Notes under the pieces: generated by a model
Seen by the model: the letters and a program-made list of their open reading frames with translations, nothing else
The model's database searches: none
What the model was told of the DNA's origin: nothing
Made by a program: the position numbers and the translations under genes
Shown here: piece by piece, positions 44,966 to 53,341 of the stretch
Layout of the letters: the number at the start of each line of letters is the position of its first letter
Numbering within the stretch: the stretch's first letter is position 1
DNA from: Flavivirga jejuensis
Lineage (GTDB): Bacteria > Bacteroidota > Bacteroidia > Flavobacteriales > Flavobacteriaceae
Direction of reading: 5' to 3'
Assembly: GCF_030540765.1 (NCBI RefSeq)
Contig: NZ_JAUOEL010000001.1
Span: forward strand, 620,001 to 684,000
DNA: 64,000 bases

Positions 44966-47368
44966 ATGTCTGAAAACTTAAGAACCTACAAAAACAATCA
45001 AAAAAAACTTCTATTTTACTTGTTATTCTTACTTATAAGCCCTGTGCTAACAGCACAAACGTATACGTTAAGTGGTTCTATCACTGACAAGAGCAATGGT
45101 GAATCTTTATTTGGTGCTTCAATTTTTTTAAAAGGAACAACCATTGGCGTTGTAACTAATGAGTATGGGTTTTATTCTTTATCGGCACCTTCGGGAGAGT
45201 ATACCTTGGTTGTTTCTTACATGGGGTATACTGAAATCAATAAGGAACTATCTCTTACAGAAAACCAAAAAATAGACTTTGAAATTGTTGAACTAACTGC
45301 TCAATTAGATGAAGTTATAGTGATGGCAGAAGAACCAGAACGTACAAATCTTCGAAAACCAGAAATGAGTGTATCAAAAGTCAATATAAAGACAGTTAAA
45401 AAAATGCCTGTAGTCTTGGGTGAGGTAGACGTTATTAAGTCTCTACAAACACTTCCTGGAGTGACCAATAATGGAGAGGGTTCTGCTGGATTTAATATTA
45501 GAGGTGGTGCTGCTGACCAAAATTTAGTCTTATTGGATGAGGCTATTATTTACAACACTTCTCATCTATTGGGGTATTTTTCCATTTTTAATGCAGATGC
45601 CATAAAAGACATGAAGCTGTACAAAGGAGGAATTCCAGCACGATTTGGAGGTAGGACTTCCTCTGTTTTAAATGTACGTCAAAAAGAAGGTAACACTAAA
45701 AAAATTGCCCTCACAGGTGGAATTGGTGTCATTTCTGGAAGGCTGGCTGCAGAAGGACCTGTTTTTGCAGATAGAGGCTCGTTTTTAATAGCTGGAAGGT
45801 CATCTTACGCTCATCTTTTTTTGAATACTGAAGCAGGAGAAAATAGTGCTAATTTTTATGACCTTAATCTTAAAACAAATTATAAGTTAAATAAAAACAA
45901 TAAACTGTTTTTATCAGGATATTTTGGTCGAGATGCATTTAATTTTGGGTCTAGCTTTAAAAGTAGTTATGGAAACTTATCTGGTAATTTGCGATGGAAT
46001 CATATTTTTAATAATAAGCTATTTTCTAACCTATCCATTATATATAGCAAATATGATTATGATATTAGAGTCGTCAGTAACCAACTTGATTGGGTTTCCT
46101 CAATTAATAATTACAACCTAAAGTATGATTTCAAATACTATTTAAATAATCAGTATAAGTTAGATTTTGGTGTAAGTGGTATCTACTATGATTTTGACCC
46201 AGGTCAGATACGACCCACTTCCGAGACTTCAGCAGTTAATCCATTGTCACTAGACCAAAAAAGAGCTTTTGAAAGAGCATTTTATGTTGGAATCGAACAC
46301 AAATTAACGAATAGATTAACGGCACTTTATGGCTTAAGATATAGTTTCTTTAGTAGGTTGGGTGGGCAAGCTTTGGTTAATTATGCCAACAACCAGCCAG
46401 TGGTTTACAATGATGAATTAGAGGTATACCAGAACGGAACTACCATTGGAGAGACCAACTATAATAACGACGAAACGATAGAGAGCTATGGCAACCTAGA
46501 ACCTAGACTGGCATTGGCTTATCAACTAAATGAGTCTTCATCGGTTAAAGCAGGTTATTCACGTACAGCCCAATACATTCATCTATTATCCAATACAGTT
46601 TCTATATCTCCATTAGATGTTTGGGCGCCAAGTGGCAAATACATAAAGCCACAATTATCGAATCAGTTTGCCTTTGGTTATTTTAAGAATTTCAAAGATA
46701 AAATTTACTCTCTCGAGGTAGAGACATATTATAAAACTACTGAAAATAGAATGGATTTCATTGATGGTTCAAATATTATTGGACAGAATACCATTGAAAC
46801 AGAAATATTGAATGGAGAATCCCGAGCTTACGGGCTAGAGTTTTTACTACGTAAAAACGAAGGTGATTTTACAGGGTGGTTTGCCTATACCTTGTCTAAG
46901 TCAGAACAGCGAACACAGGGTAGAAATGCCAGAGAACCTGGAATAAATAATGGAAACTGGTATAATACTCCACATGATAGAACTCATGATTTTTCCCTAA
47001 CAGGAGCATACAAACTAAATGAAAAGTGGAGTTTTGGAGGTAATCTGATATTTCAAACCGGCCGCCCTGTAACCTATCCTAATGAGCAATATTCATATGA
47101 AGGGCAATCCATTGCAAATTACTCCGATAGAAACTCAGATAGATTGACACCCTATCATAGACTAGATATTTCAGCTACTTACAGACCAAACGAAAAGAGA
47201 AACAGGCAATGGAAAGGAGAATGGGTCTTTGGTATATATAATGTCTATAATCGTAAAAATGCAGCTGCAATTTCTTTTGGACAAAATATTGAAACAGGAG
47301 TAAACGAAGCCACAAGAACCGCAGTTTTTGGCATAATACCATCAGTAACCTACAACTTTAAATTTTAA
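44966..47368 (+). CDS. TonB-dependent receptor with carboxypeptidase-like N-terminal domain
   Basis: An 800-residue outer-membrane transporter. The ATG at 44966 gives a signal peptide ending VLTAQ; the in-frame codon at 44930 is too far upstream. The carboxypeptidase-regulatory-like domain (YTLSGSITDKSNGESLFGASIF) is at about 28-115. The plug follows (VDVIKSLQTLPGVTNNGEGSAGFNIRGG split, with LYKGGIPARFGGRTSSVLNV). The 22-strand barrel ends with FGIIPSVTYNFKF. It lies 4 bases before a DUF4249 lipoprotein, a common pair in Flavobacteriia whose substrate is unknown. Confidence 0.93.
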   Translation: MSENLRTYKNNQKKLLFYLLFLLISPVLTAQTYTLSGSITDKSNGESLFGASIFLKGTTIGVVTNEYGFYSLSAPSGEYTLVVSYMGYTEINKELSLTENQKIDFEIVELTAQLDEVIVMAEEPERTNLRKPEMSVSKVNIKTVKKMPVVLGEVDVIKSLQTLPGVTNNGEGSAGFNIRGGAADQNLVLLDEAIIYNTSHLLGYFSIFNADAIKDMKLYKGGIPARFGGRTSSVLNVRQKEGNTKKIALTGGIGVISGRLAAEGPVFADRGSFLIAGRSSYAHLFLNTEAGENSANFYDLNLKTNYKLNKNNKLFLSGYFGRDAFNFGSSFKSSYGNLSGNLRWNHIFNNKLFSNLSIIYSKYDYDIRVVSNQLDWVSSINNYNLKYDFKYYLNNQYKLDFGVSGIYYDFDPGQIRPTSETSAVNPLSLDQKRAFERAFYVGIEHKLTNRLTALYGLRYSFFSRLGGQALVNYANNQPVVYNDELEVYQNGTTIGETNYNNDETIESYGNLEPRLALAYQLNESSSVKAGYSRTAQYIHLLSNTVSISPLDVWAPSGKYIKPQLSNQFAFGYFKNFKDKIYSLEVETYYKTTENRMDFIDGSNIIGQNTIETEILNGESRAYGLEFLLRKNEGDFTGWFAYTLSKSEQRTQGRNAREPGINNGNWYNTPHDRTHDFSLTGAYKLNEKWSFGGNLIFQTGRPVTYPNEQYSYEGQSIANYSDRNSDRLTPYHRLDISATYRPNEKRNRQWKGEWVFGIYNVYNRKNAAAISFGQNIETGVNEATRTAVFGIIPSVTYNFKF

Positions 47369-47372
47369 GAAA

Positions 47373-48215
47373 ATGAATACCTATATAAAAACGATACTCC
47401 TTTTTACTTTTCTTGTATTAACTTCATGTGAAGATGTAATTGAAATTGAATTGCAAAGTGTTCCTCCAAAATTGGTAATTGAGGCCTCTTTGGATTGGGA
47501 GAAAAATACTTTGGGCAATGAACAAATGATAAGATTAAGCACATCTACTCCATATTTTGATACAGCTACGAATACATTTGTTACTGGTGCTTCAGTAAAA
47601 GTTATTAATAATAGCAACAACACTGAATTTATTTTTGAAGACCAGAATAATGGCGATTACTTGACTTCTGATTTTGTTCCAATCATTAATCAGTCTTATA
47701 CCCTTGAAATTATATATAATGGAGAGTATTATTCAGCTACCGAAACCTTAATCCCCGTTGTTGATATTTCTGGAATTACACAATCAAGAAATAGAGGGTT
47801 TGATGAAGAAGTACTTGAAGTGAATGTTAATTTCAATGATCCAGTTGAAAAAGGTAATTATTATCTTTTTCGATATTGGGAAGATGGAGATTTACTGGTT
47901 AGGCTTGATGGTCTAAAGGATGAATTTACAAACGGAAATCCTTTTAGTTGGTATTTTGAAAAAATTGAGGACGAGGATAATGGTGTCGAGGAATTTGTAT
48001 CTGGAGATCTGGTTTTTATAGATTTCTTCGGGATTTCTAAAGGATATTATAACTATATAAACGTATTAACACAGCAAACAGGTGGGGTTAGCCTTTTTGG
48101 AACTATACCTGTTCCATTAAAAGGGAATTGTATTAACTTGGACAATCCAGATAACGATGCGTATGGGTATTTTAGACTGACCCAAGTTATTAGGAGTGCC
48201 TATACCTTTCAATAA
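47373..48215 (+). CDS. DUF4249 lipoprotein
   Basis: A 280-residue surface or periplasmic lipoprotein with lipobox LTSC (Cys19). The start EDVIEIELQSVPPKLVIEASL (first 21 residues of the mature part) and later GASVKVINNSNNTEFIF and NQSYTLEIIYNGEYYSATETL are characteristic of DUF4249. The fold resembles a beta-sandwich. It is coded directly after a TonB receptor and probably assists it in capture of a ligand. Confidence 0.9.
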   Translation: MNTYIKTILLFTFLVLTSCEDVIEIELQSVPPKLVIEASLDWEKNTLGNEQMIRLSTSTPYFDTATNTFVTGASVKVINNSNNTEFIFEDQNNGDYLTSDFVPIINQSYTLEIIYNGEYYSATETLIPVVDISGITQSRNRGFDEEVLEVNVNFNDPVEKGNYYLFRYWEDGDLLVRLDGLKDEFTNGNPFSWYFEKIEDEDNGVEEFVSGDLVFIDFFGISKGYYNYINVLTQQTGGVSLFGTIPVPLKGNCINLDNPDNDAYGYFRLTQVIRSAYTFQ

Positions 48216-48222
48216 AATAGTT

Positions 48223-48480
48223 ATGAAGAATGGATGTTATTTAGGATTAAAAACAAGATGCAATCTCTTTGTGATTAGAACGATTTTTTTATGTTTAATT
48301 CTTTTTTCAGTAGTTAGAATAGATGCCCAAGAAGAAAAGGTTGATAGAAATGATATTGCCATACCTGAATCCAAGTTGACACTTCATGATTTTGCATATC
48401 CTATAGATTTATTTAACAAGGAACAGCATTCAAATTTTGTATTCCGTTATAAAATAAAATCAAAGATTTTAGCGGGCTAA
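48223..48480 (+). CDS. Small secreted or membrane-anchored protein, 85 aa
   Basis: It has a positively charged N-terminus and one hydrophobic helix (FVIRTIFLCLILFSVVRIDAQ-like, cleavable), followed by a 45-residue polar tail (ESKLTLHDFAYPIDLFNKEQ). The frame begins 7 bases after the DUF4249 stop. No family is recognised. It may be a truncated relic, since it ends abruptly with KILAG; a 90-base gap follows before the next gene. Confidence 0.45.
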   Translation: MKNGCYLGLKTRCNLFVIRTIFLCLILFSVVRIDAQEEKVDRNDIAIPESKLTLHDFAYPIDLFNKEQHSNFVFRYKIKSKILAG

Positions 48481-48570
48481 AAGCAATCACAGGTATTAGT
48501 TGTTTTTTTAGCATTTCTTTAACAATTATTTAAACCCATTATTGATTTTATTTAATAATTTTAACAATTA

Positions 48571-48879
48571 ATGAAAACAAGTCGCATTAAGCATTGTCTT
48601 ACTTATTTGCTCCTTGTCATTTTTCTTATAATGAAAATGGCAGGGCTTCATGCCTTGTTACATACAGACGATAAAGATCATGCGCTACATTGTGTTGTTT
48701 GCGACCATGCCCTCGCAGATACCTTAACTCCAGCAATTACTCCTAGTCTACAAGATTTTAAAATTGAAAATACTGAACCAATAGTTCAGAGAGAGATAAT
48801 TAAAAACTACAATTTTATTATCTCAAGCACTATTGCTACAAATCAGCTCTTTTCCCGTCCTCCTCCTTTTTTACTATAA
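48571..48879 (+). CDS. His/Cys-rich small exported protein, paralogue 1, 102 aa
   Basis: One hydrophobic helix (TYLLLVIFLIMKMAGL, about 11-26) is followed by the motif HALLHTDDKDHALHCVVC, with H27, H31, D33, D34, H37, H40, C41 and C44, then H46. The C-terminal half is polar and ends FSRPPPFLL. This clustering of His, Asp and Cys is what a transition-metal site (Zn, Cu, Ni) looks like. A paralogue of the same length with every one of these residues except H46 lies at 60519. No family name is known to me. Confidence 0.75.
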   Translation: MKTSRIKHCLTYLLLVIFLIMKMAGLHALLHTDDKDHALHCVVCDHALADTLTPAITPSLQDFKIENTEPIVQREIIKNYNFIISSTIATNQLFSRPPPFLL

Positions 48880-48937
48880 GAGTTTCAATTACATTTTAGT
48901 CCTATTAAAGTAAAGAGTTTTCGGACTCAACAAAGTC

Positions 48938-48963
48938 TCATTTAGAATACTGACTCTAAATGA
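48938..48963. other. Hairpin in the region upstream of the peptide gene
   Basis: TCATTTAGA and TCTAAATGA form a 9-bp stem with an 8-base loop. No T-tract follows. It lies 59 bases after the first His/Cys-rich gene. Confidence 0.4.
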
Positions 48964-49206
48964 ACACGCATAATGTAAATGAGGAATTTGCATCTTGTCT
49001 TTGCTCTATAAATAAGAGAAAGAGGATGTGAATTTCAAAACTCTTCCCATACTTCAATTCTATTTTGATGATCTAATTTGCTTTTACGACGATAAACGCA
49101 AAATAAGATAATAATCAAATATGGACATTCAAAGAATCCCTATGGAGTTCGTTTAAATTTTCTCAATTAACTAAATGTTTTTTTGAAAATTTTAGATGAT
49201 ATCTAT

Positions 49207-49229
49207 TATTAGGTATACATATCCTAATA
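49207..49229 (+). promoter_or_regulatory. Inverted repeat upstream of the peptide operon
   Basis: TATTAGG and CCTAATA are separated by 9 bases (TATACATAT), itself nearly self-complementary. It lies 95 bases before the peptide ATG, where a regulator such as a metal sensor could bind. The remaining sequence of 48964-49323 holds no convincing gene or exact promoter box. Confidence 0.4.
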
Positions 49230-49323
49230 TATAAATGTTTTTACATGCTTAAAAATGTTGCAACGAAAGGGGAAACCGAAAACCTTGTAAATAGAGTAGG
49301 TGTAACTTTAAAATACTGTAGTT

Positions 49324-49431
49324 ATGAAAACTAAGGAATCTATGATTTCAGAAATTCTGACTAATAAGGCAAAGCAACCTAGCGGAAGTACGCATTGTAG
49401 CAATTGCGGGCACTGCTCCAGCACCTTATAG
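49324..49431 (+). CDS. Cys/His-rich peptide, candidate RiPP precursor, 35 aa
   Basis: An intact frame, ATG to TAG. The N-terminal half (MKTKESMISEILTNKAKQP) is charged and helical like a leader peptide. The C-terminal half starts with SGST and holds H24-C25-S-N-C28-G-H30-C31, then SSTL: three Cys and two His within eight residues. It could be a precursor of a modified metal-binding peptide, a bacteriocin or an unmodified metal-binding peptide. A 13-bp hairpin and a run of nine same-strand genes including transport genes follow. No standard modification enzyme is adjacent. It shows no similarity to a zinc-ribbon protein beyond the cysteines. Confidence 0.65.
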   Translation: MKTKESMISEILTNKAKQPSGSTHCSNCGHCSSTL

Positions 49432-49441
49432 TACCAGAATT

Positions 49442-49470
49442 ATAGCGGTAGGATTTAATCCTACCGCTAT
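49442..49470 (+). terminator. Strong hairpin between the peptide and the downstream operon
   Basis: ATAGCGGTAGGAT and ATCCTACCGCTAT form a perfect 13-bp stem with a TTA loop, 10 bases after the peptide stop. Only TTAAAA follows, so termination may be partial. Such a hairpin can raise the amount of the short peptide message over that of the genes behind it, either by stabilising its 3' end or by partial termination. Confidence 0.75.
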
Positions 49471-49508
49471 TTAAAACATAATATAAAACAGTAAAAACCG
49501 CCCAGAAT

Positions 49509-49988
49509 ATGAACCAAATTATTGAAGACCAATTGGTCAAGCTCTTATCCTTTACAGATGAGAATGTTATATCAAGGTTTATGGATATGTATGATGTCCC
49601 AGAAACCGAAGCCCAAGATATCCTTTTGGAAACCCTGAAGTTTTTGTATATAAGTCAAATCCCAGGGATTTTCATTCCAGATGACCTATTAATCGTGGAC
49701 GAGATGTGGCACAACCTCATTTTGTTTACTCCCCTTTACCATAAATTCAGCATGGAATATTTTAACACTCCCTACTTCCATCATCTTCCTGCCACAAAAG
49801 CGGAAAAAAAACAAAGAAAAGAGGATATGAGAATCGATCCCGATAAGGCCAAAAAAAAGTATCTCAAAAAACTGGAATTTCTCTTGTCCACTACTTACGA
49901 TTATTTCGGAGCGGAAACAGTTGAGAAATGGTTCAAAGTATATCCAGAAAAATACAGTAAAGAAAATATTAAAAAATTGAGAACATAA
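49509..49988 (+). CDS. 159-aa protein with a DEMWH motif (GRDP-like), peptide-associated
   Basis: A cytoplasmic helical protein without signal peptide. Residues 64-94 hold a conserved-looking set: D64-E-M-W-H68, then ILFTPLYHKF and F90-H91-H92-L-P. The same order (VDxxWHxxILFTxxYxxF ... HHxP) occurs in the glycine-rich-domain-protein-like family of plants and bacteria, whose function is unknown. The histidines and acid could bind a metal. It begins 77 bases after the peptide stop and ends 2 bases before the next gene, so a role in peptide maturation or protection is plausible but unproven. Confidence 0.7.
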   Translation: MNQIIEDQLVKLLSFTDENVISRFMDMYDVPETEAQDILLETLKFLYISQIPGIFIPDDLLIVDEMWHNLILFTPLYHKFSMEYFNTPYFHHLPATKAEKKQRKEDMRIDPDKAKKKYLKKLEFLLSTTYDYFGAETVEKWFKVYPEKYSKENIKKLRT

Positions 49989-49990
49989 GA

Positions 49991-50911
49991 ATGAGCATTT
50001 TCCCTAAAAGAACCATCCCAGGCAAAACAATAACTATACACTGGAATTTCAACACATCACATTTAAATGGTACTCACTTATACCCATTGGTAAAAATCGG
50101 AGTAAAAGATCCCAAAGGCAATGTTACTATGCTCTTTGAAGAGCATGTTATCGCTTTTCCAGACCAAAAGGAAAGTAAGAAGGAATCGCTTCAAAAGTTA
50201 AAATATTTGAACAAGAATATTCCACTGTTAGTACTAGCGGATTATCTTGAAGGATCTTGTAAGCGGGAAAAATTAGTTGAAATTTTGACCAATATTCAAG
50301 CTGGTCGTCATTATTATTTCACTTATACCATTCCCTTTGATGGACCATTGGGTAAATACTCTCTAATTTCAGAAGTTCATAATAATGGAAATGTAAAATA
50401 TTCCAAGACTCGTCTCGACGATCATTTTTGGGTAGAAAAAATTTCGCTTGTCAATGTAACAGGAAAAGGAAAAAACAGAACTGCCGTAATCTGTAACCAC
50501 TCAGAAGAACGGACTCCAATAAAAATAGTTAGATGTTCTATTGATTTCAATAGTCATATGGAAACCGAAATAGAGGCTTTTGAAATAAATTCAAAGGAAA
50601 CCAAAACTATTTCAATTTCTGAAGAAAAAGTCTTTTTACTCTACAATGAAGAACGAGAAATAGTGGCTTTGACAGAAGAGATGCCTGTTTATCTAATAAG
50701 AAATCATGAAATATTATCCATCAGTAAGAAAAACGGATTGGACTGCCTTATGGAAAAGGATCGTGATGGAGCCTATTGGCTTTCCCCAGAAGCCAAAAAT
50801 CTATGGGATAAAGCAGATGGATTACTCAATAAAAATAGCTTATCCGAAAAAGAAAAAGATGTATTAAAAGAAATGGAGGAACAGGGGCTCATAAAGCAAA
50901 CTAGACTATAA
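49991..50911 (+). CDS. 306-aa protein of unknown family, peptide-associated
   Basis: No signal peptide. The first 150 residues look like beta strands (KTITIHWNFNTSHLNGTHLYP, VKIGVKDPKGNVTMLFEEHV split), as in an immunoglobulin-like domain, then a second strand-rich part (about 150-255). The last 50 residues are helical: YWLSPEAKNLWDKADGLLN and SEKEKDVLKEMEEQGLI, in the order of a PqqD-like or winged-helix peptide-binding domain. That likeness is visual only. Coupled to the 159-aa gene (2 bases apart) and 22 bases before the TonB receptor. Confidence 0.6.
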   Translation: MSIFPKRTIPGKTITIHWNFNTSHLNGTHLYPLVKIGVKDPKGNVTMLFEEHVIAFPDQKESKKESLQKLKYLNKNIPLLVLADYLEGSCKREKLVEILTNIQAGRHYYFTYTIPFDGPLGKYSLISEVHNNGNVKYSKTRLDDHFWVEKISLVNVTGKGKNRTAVICNHSEERTPIKIVRCSIDFNSHMETEIEAFEINSKETKTISISEEKVFLLYNEEREIVALTEEMPVYLIRNHEILSISKKNGLDCLMEKDRDGAYWLSPEAKNLWDKADGLLNKNSLSEKEKDVLKEMEEQGLIKQTRL

Positions 50912-50933
50912 TGTTTAAAATCAATACAAAATA

Positions 50934-53312
50934 ATGCATCCATATTCTATAAAGAAACTAAATATCAGAAGCTCTATAAAAATCGCATATGCATGCTTTT
51001 TAAGTTTATTCGCGAGCTGCTTCCTTTATTCTCAAAATGGAGAAATCTTAGGGGTGGTAACAGATGAGCAAGAAGCTCCCTTACTTGGGGCTCATATTCA
51101 AATAATTGAACTAAATAAAAGAACCATTACGAATGAAAAGGGGACTTTCAGTTTCGATAAACTTTCCGATGGAAAATACAACTTAGAGGTTTCCTATATA
51201 GGCTTCGAAACAATTTATTACACCATTGATATTTCAATAAAAAAGCCTAAGATTCAAATTAATATCAGTTTGAAACCTCAACAGAGTCAACTTGACGAAG
51301 TAACGCTCGTGGGAAAATCAAAAACCCAGCGGCTAAGAGAAAGTACGGCCAATGTATCGGTATTGCAAATGGAAAAGTTTCGTGATAGAAATACAAATAC
51401 TAGTGACATCGTGAAACAGATTTCGGGTGTAAATGTTCGCCAAACAGGTGGTTTTGGGAGTAGTACTGAAATTTATGTGAACGGAATGACTGGAAAGTCT
51501 ATCCCCTTTTTTTTAGATGGGATTCCACTATCCTATTTTGGTTCAGGACTAGGGTTGAACGTATTACCAGCTAACTTAATAGAGCAGATCGAGGTTTACA
51601 AAGGAGTTGTACCTGTAGATCTAGGTGCAGATGCTCTTGGAGGAGGCGTTAATGTTATTACTAGAAAATCTTATTCAGACTACTTAGACATTTCCTATTC
51701 TGGAGGATCATTCAATAGCCATAAAGCAAACCTAAACACACAATGGATAAACCCCGATAACCATTGGCTGTTCGGGATGCATTCATTTTTCAATCATTCC
51801 GATAATAATTATAAGGTAGATATTGAGATCCCCGATGAATTCGGAAATCCAATTCCAACGACTGTCAAACGTTTTCATGATAAATTTTCTAACTATCTCG
51901 TTAATTTTTACACAGGAGTTTATGACAAAGATTATGCTGATCGTTTAGTTTTTAGCGCACGTTATTCAGGTCTTGAAGATGATGTTCAGCACAATGCTAT
52001 TATGGCTCAGCCTTACGGGCAAGTAACCTATGATGAATCAACTCTAGGAGCCTCTTTAGAATATGAAAAAAAGAAGGTTCTAAAGAAAATGGATGTAAAA
52101 TGGTACAGTGCCTATAATCGTACCCGAAGTCATTTTATCGATACCACACTAAATGTATACACTTGGGATGGTAAAATATATGATAGACGTACAGATGGTG
52201 GAGAGATTTCCACCTCTCGTAATCTTTTAGAGCTTACCTCTCAGAATGCCTTGAATCGGGTTAACCTAAACTACCATCTCTGGGAGAAAGGAAAATTCAC
52301 CTTGAACATTTTTACCGCATGGTTCAGAAGGATAGGAGAAGATCCTGTTGCGTCCGAATTTTATGGAGAGGATTTTTTCGCCAACCCAACCCGCCTTTTT
52401 AAGAATGCTATTGGGCTTTCCTATAAACATAGTTTTTCACAGAATTTAACAAGCTATACAGCCGTTAAGCATTTTTGGTTGGATGCAGATGGATACGCTA
52501 TACAAAATCTTGAATTTGTTCCCAACCAACAAGAAGCATTCAATTTTGGTTTTCTCCAGTCGTTACGTTATCGTATTACAAACTTTTTTCTATTAAAATC
52601 TTCCTATGAATATGCAACCAGACTTCCTGATGAAATTGAGCTTTTTGGGGATTTTACATTAGTAAGACCTAACCCGTTCTTGGAGCCAGAACAAAGTCAC
52701 AATTTCAATTTTGAATTTCAACTAAATACCCAAAAGTTCAACTGGGACACCAATCTTTTTTACCGTGATACAGATAATGTTATCTGGTTGCGAACCTCCC
52801 AGTTTTATGCCCAATACCAAAATCTATTAAGGTCACGTACTCTTGGTGTGGATATGGAATTGCGCTATCGCCCATTCAATTTTCTGGATATAAAGGCAAA
52901 TGCTACTTATCAAGATTTGAGAAACCGTTCACCCAAAAACATTACAGGAGCTGTAGATGATCGCTACTTCAACGCAAGACTTCCCAATATCCCTTATTTT
53001 TTTGGGAATGGTGAAATACGCTATCACAAAAGCGAATTCCTAAATACAAAAAACAGTATTTCGGCTTGGTGGTCTGCAAATTATGTCAATGAATTTTATC
53101 TTTTTTGGGCTGTGGACGGGAACAAAGACTTCAAAAACACAATCCCATCTCAATTTATCCAAAATGTGGGGGCTACTTTTTCTCATCCAAAAAACCGATG
53201 GGCTATTACCGCAGAGATTACTAATATGCTTAACAAAAAAGTTTTTGACAACTTTAACGTTCAACGGCCAGGCCAGGCTTTTTACATAACTATTAGAACT
53301 TTTATTAATTAA
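50934..53312 (+). CDS. TonB-dependent receptor of the peptide/metal operon
   Basis: A 792-residue outer-membrane receptor. Signal peptide to about 34 (SCFLYSQ). A carboxypeptidase-like domain (GEILGVVTDEQEAPLLGAHI, split) lies at about 36-120. The plug starts near 130 (TANVSVLQMEKFRDRN, IVKQISGVNVRQTGGFGSS and VYKGVVPVDLGADALGGGVNV). The barrel ends with AFYITIRTFIN, a final aromatic-rich strand. The layout is that of a siderophore or metal-complex receptor. A DUF4374 lipoprotein follows 29 bases downstream. Confidence 0.93.
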   Translation: MHPYSIKKLNIRSSIKIAYACFLSLFASCFLYSQNGEILGVVTDEQEAPLLGAHIQIIELNKRTITNEKGTFSFDKLSDGKYNLEVSYIGFETIYYTIDISIKKPKIQINISLKPQQSQLDEVTLVGKSKTQRLRESTANVSVLQMEKFRDRNTNTSDIVKQISGVNVRQTGGFGSSTEIYVNGMTGKSIPFFLDGIPLSYFGSGLGLNVLPANLIEQIEVYKGVVPVDLGADALGGGVNVITRKSYSDYLDISYSGGSFNSHKANLNTQWINPDNHWLFGMHSFFNHSDNNYKVDIEIPDEFGNPIPTTVKRFHDKFSNYLVNFYTGVYDKDYADRLVFSARYSGLEDDVQHNAIMAQPYGQVTYDESTLGASLEYEKKKVLKKMDVKWYSAYNRTRSHFIDTTLNVYTWDGKIYDRRTDGGEISTSRNLLELTSQNALNRVNLNYHLWEKGKFTLNIFTAWFRRIGEDPVASEFYGEDFFANPTRLFKNAIGLSYKHSFSQNLTSYTAVKHFWLDADGYAIQNLEFVPNQQEAFNFGFLQSLRYRITNFFLLKSSYEYATRLPDEIELFGDFTLVRPNPFLEPEQSHNFNFEFQLNTQKFNWDTNLFYRDTDNVIWLRTSQFYAQYQNLLRSRTLGVDMELRYRPFNFLDIKANATYQDLRNRSPKNITGAVDDRYFNARLPNIPYFFGNGEIRYHKSEFLNTKNSISAWWSANYVNEFYLFWAVDGNKDFKNTIPSQFIQNVGATFSHPKNRWAITAEITNMLNKKVFDNFNVQRPGQAFYITIRTFIN

Positions 53313-53341
53313 AATACTAACATTAAATACACTAAAGAAAA

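Noticed and set aside
48880-49323. Cobalamin or other riboswitch upstream of the peptide operon
   Set aside because: Only a simple 9-bp hairpin and a short inverted repeat are present; none of the conserved riboswitch boxes could be recognised.
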